Source: JBBQKP01 sp038326995 (GTDB lineage Bacteria > Planctomycetota > Phycisphaerae > Tepidisphaerales > Tepidisphaeraceae). Taken from it: a stretch of DNA of 28,720 bases. The stretch covers positions 1-28,720 of the forward strand of contig JBBQKP010000015.1 in assembly GCA_038326995.1 (NCBI GenBank), given 5' to 3'. How positions within the stretch are numbered: position 1 is the first letter of the stretch; each line of letters opens with the position of its first letter. A program made the position numbers and the translations under genes. Shown piece after piece: positions 1 to 7,159 of this stretch. A model generated the notes under the pieces. That model saw only the letters and a program-made list of their open reading frames with translations. It was not told where the DNA came from and did no database searches.

Positions 1-274
1 TCGAGACAGGCCCGAAAAGATCGTTGCGGTTGGCGATCAAAACGGGAGTGGCGAGTGAGGGGACGTTGGCGGGCGAGTAATTCGCGGGCTGGTTGAAATC
101 GCCGACGCTCGGCCCGATGTAGGAAAGCTGCGCAGATGCGAGCGAAGGCAGCGCCAGCGCGATGGCGGCGAGGAGCAAAGTAACGGGGCGAAGTGGTCGC
201 TGTGGCTTGCGAGCGAAAGGGCCGCGAACAAGGCACAACTGCAGGGATATCGGCGTGGACAACGGCGTAGACAT
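1..274 (-). CDS. Secreted protein, N-terminal part only (runs off the window)
   Basis: The reading frame is open from an ATG at 274-272 to the window edge, giving 91 codons. It is preceded by GGGAG about 5 nt upstream, a good ribosome binding site. The N-terminus is basic (residues about 18-28 contain R, K, R, R), followed by a hydrophobic stretch (VTLLLAAIALALPSLASA) and a likely signal-peptidase site between A and QLSYIGPSVG. That is a classical Sec signal peptide with a somewhat long n-region. The mature part begins with IGPSVGDFNQPANYSPANVPS, which resembles the start of planctomycete exported proteins built from repeats of the 'W/Y..G.WS.A.NW.P..VP' type. That comparison is from memory. 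The function cannot be named from this fragment. The gene is divergent from the PilZ-like gene, with a 260-bp gap that must hold both promoters. Confidence 0.75.
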   Translation of the reverse strand, partial: MSTPLSTPISLQLCLVRGPFARKPQRPLRPVTLLLAAIALALPSLASAQLSYIGPSVGDFNQPANYSPANVPSLATPVLIANRNDLFGPVS

Positions 275-534
275 GAATCTCCCGGCGGTATTCCCCTGAA
301 CGATAAAGCAGTCGATCAGCACAATCGTACAAGAGGAACGTGCGCGGTACAGGCGAAGATACGAATCGAGGACGGATTGTTTGCAGAATTCCGGACTTGA
401 TTGCCCGAAGGCGTACGTGTGCCCGCACAACCGGAAAAGTCCGATGTGGATATCGACGCTATCGGACCCGGCGACAGGCAAATCTGACATCCGATGTTGT
501 CGCGATCATCGGTTGATCCGATAGGAACTATAGC

Positions 535-1050
535 ATGCGCGAAGAAGTACAAATTGATGCAGACGCACCCGATACGCTGGAGGCCGTCGCGGCGGCGTAC
601 GAACGTGAGAAAGAAAGGCGGGATGAGCGGCGCGTGTGGTGCGACGGCATGCCTCTGCCCAACCCGCGCTGTTGGCGCATCGAGCAGGGTGTTTCCATCT
701 GGCCCAGACCACTTCCGAGCGGCGAGGTTGCGGCGGAACTTCTGGACATCTCGGCGTGTGGCATGCTGCTTCGGACGCGCGCAAAAAACGTGAAGTCGCC
801 GGTGCTTGCAGTAGATGACCGCGTCCGCATCGAGTTCAACAAAAGCAAATACAACGACGCGGAAATCGTGCTCGAGTGTGCGGTGCGGCACGTCGTTGAC
901 GACCCGACGGATCCGAAGTCACGCATGACGGGCCTGGAAATCACCAACGTCAAGGTCAATGCACAGCGGGCCAAGATGTGGTCCATCTACCGCATGATGG
1001 TTGCGAAAGTGGAGCGTGAGCGCGTGCGGCTGATTCGTGCGGGGATTTAG
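535..1050 (+). CDS. PilZ-like domain protein
   Basis: This is a 171-residue soluble protein with no signal peptide or membrane segment. The N-terminal ~35 residues are acidic to charged and helical. A beta-rich core follows, with LLDISACGMLLRT around residues 89-101. This matches the D-x-S-x-x-G element of PilZ domains, which bind cyclic di-GMP and control motility, adhesion or polysaccharide synthesis. An arginine-rich segment (RRDERR, then PRCWR) lies upstream, where the RxxxR element would sit, but the exact spacing is not canonical, so nucleotide binding is uncertain. The end (IYRMMVAKVERERVRLIRAG) is helical and basic. The start ATG has AGGAAC about 7 nt upstream. An ORF on the opposite strand overlaps it but shows no protein-like pattern. 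The PilZ assignment rests on the motif alone. Confidence 0.6.
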   Translation: MREEVQIDADAPDTLEAVAAAYEREKERRDERRVWCDGMPLPNPRCWRIEQGVSIWPRPLPSGEVAAELLDISACGMLLRTRAKNVKSPVLAVDDRVRIEFNKSKYNDAEIVLECAVRHVVDDPTDPKSRMTGLEITNVKVNAQRAKMWSIYRMMVAKVERERVRLIRAGI

Positions 1051-1092
1051 CGGGCTTGGTCGATACCAAGAATTGATGCGCCCCAAGAGTAG

Positions 1093-1110
1093 GGCGGGAT
1101 TCATCCCGCC
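1093..1110. repeat. Short GC palindrome (REP-like)
   Basis: GGCGGGA-TTCA-TCCCGCC is a perfect 7-bp stem with a 4-nt loop, preceded by GTAG. It lies 43 bp after the PilZ-like stop codon. No T-tract follows, so it looks more like a dispersed palindrome than an intrinsic terminator, though it could slow or end transcription. Confidence 0.55.
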
Positions 1111-1130
1111 GATTGTGAATAGAAGGAGGG

Positions 1131-1215
1131 CCGGGTGTTACGTTCTGGTATTCCAGAGCGTGCCCGGGACGTGTCCAACCGCACGCATTGCGAGTACACA
1201 AAACGTGGCACCCGG
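1131..1215. repeat. Larger imperfect palindrome, 14-nt arms
   Basis: The left arm CCGGGTGTTACGTT (1131-1144) pairs with AACGTGGCACCCGG (1202-1215), with two G-T wobbles. The 57-nt interior contains a smaller hairpin TCTGG-TATT-CCAGA. The arm sequence GGGTG-YY-ACG resembles the arms of the palindrome at 6989-7028, suggesting the same repeat family. Confidence 0.5.
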
Positions 1216-1298
1216 ATAGAAACTTTCATCAGATCAAATGATGCGAAGATTTTGTATGGTGGGTTTTCAACCTGCCGTTTTGTTGCGTCACGCAGGCT

Positions 1299-1316
1299 GG
1301 TGGGCTGAAGCCCACC
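1299..1316. repeat. Short GC palindrome (REP-like), inverse orientation
   Basis: GGTGGGC-TGAA-GCCCACC is a perfect 7-bp stem with a 4-nt loop, followed by CTAC. Read on the minus strand it has the same layout (GTAG-G-stem-loop) as the palindrome at 1093-1110 on the plus strand. The two therefore form a head-to-head pair around the larger palindrome at 1131-1215. Confidence 0.5.
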
Positions 1317-1629
1317 CTACGTTCTTGTTGCTTCGTGGAAGATCAGAATTCAAACGCGCTTCGGGTTTGCGCGCCTTTGACGATGCGCTTCTGCGCGATT
1401 GGGAAATGTGAGGGCAGCATCGCTCTGCAGAACAAAGTCCGACTCAAATGTGCACATTTCAACTCGGCCCAGGTGCGCGTCGGCGGCGTAAGGTGAGTGA
1501 TGATCAGGAGATGGGCCGAGGGATGGGAGAAATGAGCGACTGAGAATGGGTGGTAAACGGGTGCGAAATGGCGGTAAACAGGGGTGAATTGCGGCGAATC
1601 GAGGTCAATCGGCGCAATGTCGGGCAGAC

Positions 1630-1704
1630 GGCGGCGACGACAGGCGGCGACGACAGTGGACGGCGGCAGTAGACGGCGGCAGTGGACGGCGGCAGTGGAC
1701 GGCG
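1630..1704 (+). repeat. 13-bp tandem repeat array
   Basis: Two copies of GGCGGCGACGACA (1630-1642, 1643-1655) run into four copies of AGTGGACGGCGGC (from 1655; the second has AGTAGA and the last is truncated). The unit is 13 bp in both flavours, so a translated array would change frame each copy. It lies about 190 bp upstream of the fibronectin-repeat gene. Confidence 0.7.
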
Positions 1705-1894
1705 AAGGCATCCAACATTTCAACTGATTAAATTTTATATGGCCGACTGTCGATAAAACGGAGAAGGCCCGGAAAGCATCTGGACGAGGTGTGTCTATAG
1801 ACGTGGCGAGTCCCGGATGTCGTTCATAACCAAAACGTGTCGGGCGACGGGCCTGACCATGTCCAGTCTCACGTCATTTGAAGAGGAACCCGTC

Positions 1895-4438
1895 ATGTTG
1901 AGTCACAAAACCTTGAAGTCGCCTAGTCGTAGTCTTAGTCGTCAATCGAGTGGTCGATCTAATCGTCGGCCGCAGGAACTGGTTACCAAACTCGAAGAGC
2001 GCCGTTTGATGGTGGCTCCGGATGCGGTGGCTGGTTTCGCGTGGGACACGGCCGCTGCGAACGTGGCGTCGATCAAGATGGATTGGACCGACGGTTTTGG
2101 CGAGACTGGCTTTCGCGTCGATCGATTCACGGGCACGGCATGGGTGCAGCAGGGCGCCAACCTCGCCGCCGATCTGGAGACTGTGACGGTTGCGAGCCTG
2201 ACCGGCGGCACCGAGTACCTCTTCCGAATCCGCGCGTTCAACGCCAACGGATTCTCGCCGGTTTCGACGGTGGTTCGCGCGAACACGTTGACGGCGGCAC
2301 CGGTGGTGACCGCGGGTGTGTCGACCGCGAGCACGGTGGTGCTGGCCTGGCCGGCGATCGTGGGCGAAGACGGCGTGGTGATCGAAAGCTCTGACGATGC
2401 GGGTACGACCTGGGCCGAGGCGGGAACAGTCGGTGCGGATGTCATCACGTTTACCGCCGTCGGTTTGACGGCGGGCACGTCGCATCAGTTCCGCGCCCGC
2501 GGCGTGAATGAAGCCGGCGCGAGTGCGAACTCGGCCGTCGTAACCAGGGCCACAAACCTCGCCAGGCTTTCGACGCCGACCTCCGCGTCGGTTACCTCAA
2601 CCGGGGCGTCGATCAACTGGACCAACGTCGTGGGTGAGACGGGCTATAAGGTGGAAAGACTGACCGGCACGGCGTGGGCGCAGGTGGGGAGCAACGTAGC
2701 CGCCGACGTCGCGACACTGGCAATCACCGGTCTGACCGCCGGTACAACGACATCGTTCCGAGTCCGCGCCATCAACGCCTCGGGCGACAGCGCTCCTTCA
2801 GACCAAGTTGACGTCACCACGCTTCCGCCACAGGTGACGGGTCTGACGGCGACTGCGGTCAGTTCGACGCGTATTTCGCTGGCCTGGACGAACATCGTCG
2901 GCGAGACGGGCTACACCATCGAACGGTCGGCCGATGCGGGCACGACGTGGGCGGAAGTCGGCAACACCGCGGCCGACGCCGTCGCGTTCGTCGGCTCGGG
3001 CCTGACTGCTGGTACGAGCTATCAGTGGCGAGTCACTTCGTTCAACGACGGTGGCAACGGCGCGGTGTCGGCAGTGGTGACGCGTGGCACTCTGCTGGCT
3101 GCCCCTGCGGGCTTCGAGGCCACCACGATTGCCGGGACGACCGTCACGTTCGGATGGACTGACGGTTCTGGCGAGACCGGCTACGTTCTTGAGCGTCTCA
3201 CCGGCGTAGTCTGGACCGCCGTTGGTGCTGTCATCGCCGCGGACGCGGTAACCGGTGTCGCCACCACGCTCACTGCGGGCACGGACTATTCCTTCCGACT
3301 CCGCGCCGCCAACGCGGCTGGAAACGGTGCCCCGACCGGCGCTTTGAGAGTCACAACGCTCCCCGCTGCTCCGACCCTCACCGCCACCACGTTCTCCAGC
3401 CGTCAGATCAATCTGGCATGGACCAACGTGACGGGCGAATCGCGATTCGTGCTCGAGCGTTCGACCGACGGGACGACATGGACGGCGTTCAATGTCTCGG
3501 CCGACGCATTGACGTACTCCGCTCGCTCGCTTTCTCCGAATACCTCATATCAGTTCCGCGTTCGCGGCGTGAACTCGGGTGGCGCCGGCGCAAACAGTGC
3601 CGTGGCCACCAGGAGCACGCTGCTCAGCGCACCCCGAGGCCTGACCGGCGTGGGCGCGCTGAACGGAACGACCGTCACCCTCAACTGGACCGACGGAGCG
3701 GGCGAAACCGGCTATAAGATTGAACGCCTCAACGGCGCGGTCTGGACGCTCGTCGGTGCAGCAACCGCAGCCGACGCCATCACGCTGTCTGCGACGGGTC
3801 TGACTTCTGGAACGAGCAACCAGTTTCGGCTCCGCGCAGTGAGCGCAGCGGGCGACAGCGCCCCGTCGCCGTCAGTCACTGTCTTTACACGCCCTGCGGC
3901 CCCGACACTGACCACGACGCCTGTATCGTCGACGTCCGTCGCGCTCGCCTGGACGAACGTCGTCGGCGAGACGGGCTACGCAATTGAACGCTCGATCGAT
4001 GCGGGCACCACATGGGTGGGTGCCGGTTCACGGTCGGCCGACCAGCTTACGTTCACCAGCAGTGGTCTTCTACCCAACACGGCTTATCAGTTCCGCATCA
4101 GGGCCAGGAACGAGTCGGGTCTTGGCACCCCGTCTGCGGTTGTCAACCGCACGACCACGCTGGGCTTTGTTCCCAACGTGAGTGCCGAAGGGACAGGTCC
4201 GACAACGGTTGCCGTCACGTGGGGCGCGATCACAGGTGAGACAGGTTTCCTGGTGCAGCGTCGTCAGGCGGGCGCATGGGTCACCGTCAGCGGTGCCAAT
4301 CCACTCGCCGCAGACACGATCGGCTTTAGTGTCACAGGCCTTACCGCCAATACGGCTTACACCTTCCGCGTCGTCGCCGTCAGTGCGGCAGGCAACGGCG
4401 ACGGGTCTGATGATGCTGATGCGACAACCATCGACTGA
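1895..4438 (+). CDS. Exported protein of nine fibronectin type III repeats with LEPR-XLL-like leader
   Basis: The ATG at 1895 is chosen over two in-frame ATGs upstream because AAGAGGAA lies 6 nt before it. It gives 847 residues. The N-terminus is Ser/Arg-rich and carries LVTKLEERRLMVA (about residues 29-41), resembling the LEPR-XLL motif found at the start of many planctomycete exported proteins. The rest is nine tandem fibronectin type III-like domains of about 85-95 residues. Each has an early W-T-x-x-x-G-E-T-G-Y/F element, a mid-domain W, and a late L-T-A-G-T-x-Y-x-F-R-V/I-R-A-x-N/S element. Odd domains carry a 'RLTGTAW' type strand and even ones 'RSxDAGTTW', so the array is built from domain pairs. 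No catalytic domain or C-terminal anchor is visible. An adhesive or structural surface role is inferred. A strong hairpin follows the stop codon. Confidence 0.85.
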   Translation: MLSHKTLKSPSRSLSRQSSGRSNRRPQELVTKLEERRLMVAPDAVAGFAWDTAAANVASIKMDWTDGFGETGFRVDRFTGTAWVQQGANLAADLETVTVASLTGGTEYLFRIRAFNANGFSPVSTVVRANTLTAAPVVTAGVSTASTVVLAWPAIVGEDGVVIESSDDAGTTWAEAGTVGADVITFTAVGLTAGTSHQFRARGVNEAGASANSAVVTRATNLARLSTPTSASVTSTGASINWTNVVGETGYKVERLTGTAWAQVGSNVAADVATLAITGLTAGTTTSFRVRAINASGDSAPSDQVDVTTLPPQVTGLTATAVSSTRISLAWTNIVGETGYTIERSADAGTTWAEVGNTAADAVAFVGSGLTAGTSYQWRVTSFNDGGNGAVSAVVTRGTLLAAPAGFEATTIAGTTVTFGWTDGSGETGYVLERLTGVVWTAVGAVIAADAVTGVATTLTAGTDYSFRLRAANAAGNGAPTGALRVTTLPAAPTLTATTFSSRQINLAWTNVTGESRFVLERSTDGTTWTAFNVSADALTYSARSLSPNTSYQFRVRGVNSGGAGANSAVATRSTLLSAPRGLTGVGALNGTTVTLNWTDGAGETGYKIERLNGAVWTLVGAATAADAITLSATGLTSGTSNQFRLRAVSAAGDSAPSPSVTVFTRPAAPTLTTTPVSSTSVALAWTNVVGETGYAIERSIDAGTTWVGAGSRSADQLTFTSSGLLPNTAYQFRIRARNESGLGTPSAVVNRTTTLGFVPNVSAEGTGPTTVAVTWGAITGETGFLVQRRQAGAWVTVSGANPLAADTIGFSVTGLTANTAYTFRVVAVSAAGNGDGSDDADATTID

Positions 4439-4486
4439 TCACTAAGTAAGGGCTCTCAGGTCGGCCCGAGTTCATCGCTAAGAAAC

Positions 4487-4520
4487 AAGACGCCGCGACA
4501 TTCAGATCTCGCGGCGTCTT
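4487..4520. terminator. Hairpin terminator after the fibronectin-repeat gene
   Basis: AAGACGCCGCGA pairs perfectly with TCGCGGCGTCTT (12 bp) around a 10-nt loop, 49 bp after the stop codon at 4436-4438. The A/T pairs at the base (AA/TT) are followed by CGTGT, so the T-tract is weak. It may work from both sides, since the L,D-transpeptidase gene converges on it. Confidence 0.65.
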
Positions 4521-4551
4521 CGTGTCAGGTCGACCGCTATGTAAATTCGGA

Positions 4552-4569
4552 TAAAAGAGCCGCGCACGA
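4552..4569. repeat. Dispersed motif TAAAAGAGCCGCGCACGA
   Basis: This 18-nt sequence occurs again with one change at 12801-12818, and its core GAGCCGCGCAC recurs at about 18099-18109. All three sites are intergenic. It may be the end of a dispersed planctomycete repeat. No function can be read from it. Confidence 0.35.
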
Positions 4570-4694
4570 AATGAGCGGGCTGGTAAGTATGGTGTTCAAC
4601 ACAAACGAGCGAACGAGATCGCACCTTGGACACAAAACCCGCTTACCGAACTTATTATGTCCGCGGCTTTTTCCTGAATATTGATCGCATAGGA

Positions 4695-5843
4695 TCACGG
4701 GACGACGACGACTTTGCTCTTTCCGTCGGTGAGGAGGTCGTAGACGAGTTTGATGTCTTCGTCGACCAGGCGAATGCAACCGAGCGACATGTTTTTGCCG
4801 ATGGAGTCGGGGTCGATCGTGCCGTGGATGCCGTAGCCTTCTTTGCCGACCGCCTCGCCTGCGATGCCGTCAAGCTGAAGCCAGCGTTCGCCCAGCGGGT
4901 TCTTCGGATCGTCGGCTTCTAGTGGCGGTAAATCGCCCGTGCCCCAGAACTTCGGATTGACGAGTTTTCCACCGCGTGTCACGAGCCAGGTTCCGGTTGG
5001 CGTGGACAGGTCTGAGCCGAGCCCGACGCGGAAGGTGGTGATGTAGGTTGAAGCGGAGGTGCCCGCGTCGCCGAGGTAGAAATCCATGGTGAAGGTTGAT
5101 TTGGAGACGACGGCGTGGAACGGTCCTTTGATGGCCTTCAGTTCCGCACCGGCGCGGAGTCGCCGGGGATCGGAAATGTTGTTAAGGCGTGCGAGAAATT
5201 CGGGTGTGATATCGAAAGGCCTCGCCAGGACGGTCAGCGAATGCCCGGGCTGAACCTTGACACGTACGTTGTAGGGATCGGCGTCGATCTTCGCATTGGA
5301 AAACACGATCCGCTGGTTGAGTTCGCGTATCGTGGCCTTGGCTTGGTCGGTCTCGTCTTTTGTCAGTTTGCCGCTTTGAAGCTGATCGTTCAAAAGAGAT
5401 CGCGCGGCCAGAATATCGCCCGCATCGCGACTCGCTTTGGCGCGTGCAAAGGCTTCGGAAGAATCGAGCGACGTATTAGAGACCGGATTGGTTGGTGACG
5501 AATTTGTCGCGGCCGGCGCTGATGCCTTAGTGGGAGGCGTATATGCAAGACCAACAGCGGGTTTTGCAATGCTCTGCTCAAGCAGGAGTGGCTTATCGGG
5601 CTTTTGTTCGAGTGAACCCAGAGAAAGTTCTGATGATATATTCGAGTTTCGAGCGGGCTCGAATGCGGGTCCGGCCTGTTGGGGCAGAAGCGCGACTGAT
5701 GCGGCGGTTCCGGTGTTGGGCGTGGAGGCATCAGGTGCAGAGGGGTCGTGCGGCCTGAGGAACCAGGTCGCTGCGGTTACAACTCCCGCAATAGCAAGGG
5801 CGATTCCGAGTTGTCTTGATAGGCGTTTGTTTCGTCTTCTCAT
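4695..5843 (-). CDS. Membrane-anchored LysM and L,D-transpeptidase (YkuD) protein
   Basis: L,D-transpeptidases make 3-3 cross-links in peptidoglycan or attach proteins to it, using an active-site cysteine outside the inner membrane. The 382-residue product starts with a basic tail (MRRRNKRLSR) and a single hydrophobic segment (about 11-29), which is an anchor or uncleaved signal. A Pro/Ser/Ala-rich linker runs to about 125, followed by a charged helical stretch (about 128-185). A LysM-like domain is at about 191-238 (YNVRVKVQPGHSLTVLAR...LARLNNI). The YkuD domain spans about 243-381 and contains GIHGTIDPDSIGKNMSLGCIRL, with His340, Cys356 and Arg358 in the expected H...S-x-G-C-x-R pattern. 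The catalytic set is complete. Planctomycetes do make peptidoglycan, so an envelope role fits. The gene is monocistronic, and the neighbour downstream (the fibronectin-repeat gene) converges on it. Confidence 0.9.
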   Translation of the reverse strand: MRRRNKRLSRQLGIALAIAGVVTAATWFLRPHDPSAPDASTPNTGTAASVALLPQQAGPAFEPARNSNISSELSLGSLEQKPDKPLLLEQSIAKPAVGLAYTPPTKASAPAATNSSPTNPVSNTSLDSSEAFARAKASRDAGDILAARSLLNDQLQSGKLTKDETDQAKATIRELNQRIVFSNAKIDADPYNVRVKVQPGHSLTVLARPFDITPEFLARLNNISDPRRLRAGAELKAIKGPFHAVVSKSTFTMDFYLGDAGTSASTYITTFRVGLGSDLSTPTGTWLVTRGGKLVNPKFWGTGDLPPLEADDPKNPLGERWLQLDGIAGEAVGKEGYGIHGTIDPDSIGKNMSLGCIRLVDEDIKLVYDLLTDGKSKVVVVP

Positions 5844-6218
5844 AGGCGTGTGACCTCCGTGTCGGCCGATGTGGGTATTAATCTATGGCTTTGTCGCTTG
5901 GGACCGGAGTATAAACCCGGAAAAAGGAATTGTCTCGTCAGCGTGCTTAAGCGGCGGTTGTTATCGTCGAATTCGTCGAGAGTGTAAGACGATCTGTTTG
6001 GGTGTAAGCAGCTGTTTTGTGGATTTCTGCCCGACGATTGCGGTAATAAAACGCTTGATCAGTTCTTTTCAAACATGTACACACGAGGCTAAATGTTCGC
6101 GGGTCGTAATCCATATAAATTGTGATTAAAAGATTAGAGTATCTCCTTGCATTTAGACGGAATCAAAATATAGTTCCGCCAGATCAGGGGTTTAATTTCA
6201 TTATGGAAGGTTCATCCG
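5844..6218. other. Divergent promoter region, 375 bp
   Basis: This region separates the L,D-transpeptidase gene (minus) from the small coiled-coil/HTH gene (plus) and must contain both promoters. It is clearly richer in A/T than its surroundings, particularly from 6040 to 6200. I could not fix a convincing -35/-10 pair. A plus-strand ORF at 5869-6129 has no protein-like character and no ribosome binding site. Confidence 0.4.
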
Positions 6219-6599
6219 ATGCCACGTGGTAAAGTAGAATTATCGATCGCCAAACTTAAAGGCTACCTTGACCAGCAAATGGACAAGAGGCAGGTATTGC
6301 TCCGCGAAAAGAAGAAGCTTCTGAAGGAAATGTCGAAGCTCGACGCGAAGCTCGCTTCGCTCGAAGGCGGAGCAGTTACTGGCAAGCGTGCAAGCAATTC
6401 GCAAAGCCTGGTCGAGACGCTTCAGCAGGTTCTTTCGAAGACCGAAGGAATGAGAATTCCGGAGATTCAGGAGGCTGCGCAGAAGGCTGGGTATGTCAGC
6501 ACGAGCGACAACTTTCGGTCAATCATCAATCAGACACTGATTCGGGAAAAGAAGTTGTTCACCAAGCTTGAACGCGGGCTGTATGCCTTGAAGAAGTAG
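6219..6599 (+). CDS. Small coiled-coil protein with HARE-type winged-helix domain
   Basis: This is a 126-residue basic protein. Residues about 5-52 are a heptad-like, Lys/Leu-rich coiled coil (IAKLKGYLDQQMDKRQVLLREKKK and onward). Residues about 60-126 resemble the HARE-HTH (HB1/ASXL/restriction endonuclease) winged helix: SLVETLQQVL, then GMRIPEIQEAAQKAGY, then NFRSIINQTLI, ending in LFTKLERGLYALK. HARE-HTH domains are thought to bind DNA or sense modified DNA in chromatin factors. Small stand-alone forms are common in planctomycetes and deltaproteobacteria, as far as I recall. A nucleoid or regulatory role is inferred. The start codon sits in GGTTCATCCGATG with only a weak GGAAGG upstream, but it agrees with where the coding pattern begins. 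A T-tailed terminator follows. Confidence in the fold is moderate and in the function low. Confidence 0.7.
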   Translation: MPRGKVELSIAKLKGYLDQQMDKRQVLLREKKKLLKEMSKLDAKLASLEGGAVTGKRASNSQSLVETLQQVLSKTEGMRIPEIQEAAQKAGYVSTSDNFRSIINQTLIREKKLFTKLERGLYALKK

Positions 6600-6646
6600 G
6601 GTGTTTGCAGTTTTGCGTGAATAGAATTCACGCCGATGGTTTTTAA

Positions 6647-6689
6647 CGCCGCCCGATTCTGGTAATGAGTCGGGCGGCGCCGTTTTTTC
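6647..6689 (+). terminator. Intrinsic (Rho-independent) terminator
   Basis: CGCCGCCCGATTC (6647-6659) pairs with GAGTCGGGCGGCG (6667-6679), with one T-G wobble, across a 7-nt loop. GCCG and then TTTTTT (6683-6688) follow. It is the clearest canonical terminator in the window and closes the small HTH gene, whose stop codon is at 6597-6599. Confidence 0.85.
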
Positions 6690-6714
6690 TCGATGATGTA
6701 ATTGATCTAATTAA

Positions 6715-7063
6715 GTGACACTTCAGCCGTTTGCAGAAGCACTCGTAAGCCGCGATGTCTCGTGTTATTCTGCTAACGCACTAAGCAACTTGTAGACGCG
6801 GCGTCCGCGCCGCGTTTCTGGCCCGTCTGGCAGGACGTTCTCCCGCTGATTCTGCGTAAACAAACTCGAGACGTCAGGCATCTCAGCAATGTCCTGCCGG
6901 ACGGGCCCGAAGCAAATTTACTTCCTAAACTCTTCACGGAAATGGTAACACTTCAACCGTTTGCAGCAAATCGCATTTGCTCGGACGTTTTGGGTGCTAC
7001 GACTTCCACTCAAGTCGTGGCACCCAAATATCAGAGAATTCTGGCATTCGGCTGAAGTGTTAC
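6715..7063. mobile_element. Nested-palindrome element (MITE-like or composite REP)
   Basis: The outer ends are inverted repeats: GTGACACTTCAGCCG (6715-6729) and CGGCTGAAGTGTTAC (7049-7063), with one mismatch over 15 nt. A second direct copy of the left end, continuing into TTTGCAG, lies at 6945-6966. Inside are three further hairpins. ACGCGGCG-TCCG-CGCCGCGT (6796-6815) is perfect. GGCCCGTCTGGCAGGAC (6820-6836) pairs with GTCCTGCCGGACGGGCC (6891-6907) with one wobble. The third is a 17-nt-arm palindrome at 6989-7028. No protein is encoded. This could be one non-autonomous transposable element of about 349 bp, or a cluster of separate REP-type palindromes. A target-site duplication is not obvious. 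Confidence 0.5.
6989..7028. repeat. Palindrome with 17-nt arms
   Basis: TTTGGGTGCTACGACTT (6989-7005) pairs with AAGTCGTGGCACCCAAA (7012-7028), with a single T-G wobble around the loop CCACTC. The core GGGTGC-ACGACTT / AAGTCGT-GCACCC matches the style of planctomycete intergenic palindromes I have seen, and of the palindrome at 1131-1215. It sits inside the element at 6715-7063. Confidence 0.7.
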
Positions 7064-7159
7064 CTATTTAAATGGGTCCAGTCGACAATCCGGAACAAAA
7101 TCTGATACGGATCGCATTAAATTTTCGCGCTTCTGCTAATGAAGGCGCGGTGCTCAAAG

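Larger units (their letters stand above)
1051..1894. other. 844-bp gene-free stretch with palindromes and tandem repeats
   Basis: I see no credible gene between the PilZ-like gene and the ATG of the fibronectin-repeat gene. The stretch holds three GC-rich palindromes (1093-1110, 1131-1215, 1299-1316), a 13-bp tandem array (1630-1704), and a run of loosely repeated G-rich units at about 1540-1610 (two copies of GGTAAAC plus a flanking GGGTG). The last ~180 bp (1715-1894) are more A/T-rich and are the likely promoter region of the downstream gene. A minus-strand ORF at 1343-1723 reads through the tandem array and has low-complexity R/P-rich translation, so it is not accepted as a gene. Confidence 0.6.

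Noticed and set aside
316..891. 191-codon minus-strand ORF overlapping the PilZ-like gene
   Set aside because: It overlaps the better-supported plus-strand gene, has Cys/His/Arg-rich antisense-type composition, and has no motif or binding site.
1343..1723. 126-codon minus-strand ORF
   Set aside because: It runs through the 13-bp tandem array, translates to low-complexity R/P-rich sequence and has no recognisable domain.
1895..4438. Possible CRISPR array suggested by regular repeats
   Set aside because: The regular repeats are protein domains of about 270 bp with diverged DNA in an intact frame. The 13-bp array at 1630 and the 12-bp array at 13350 have no spacers.
5869..6129. 86-codon plus-strand ORF in the divergent promoter region
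   Set aside because: It has no ribosome binding site, sits in A/T-rich promoter-like DNA, and its composition is not protein-like.
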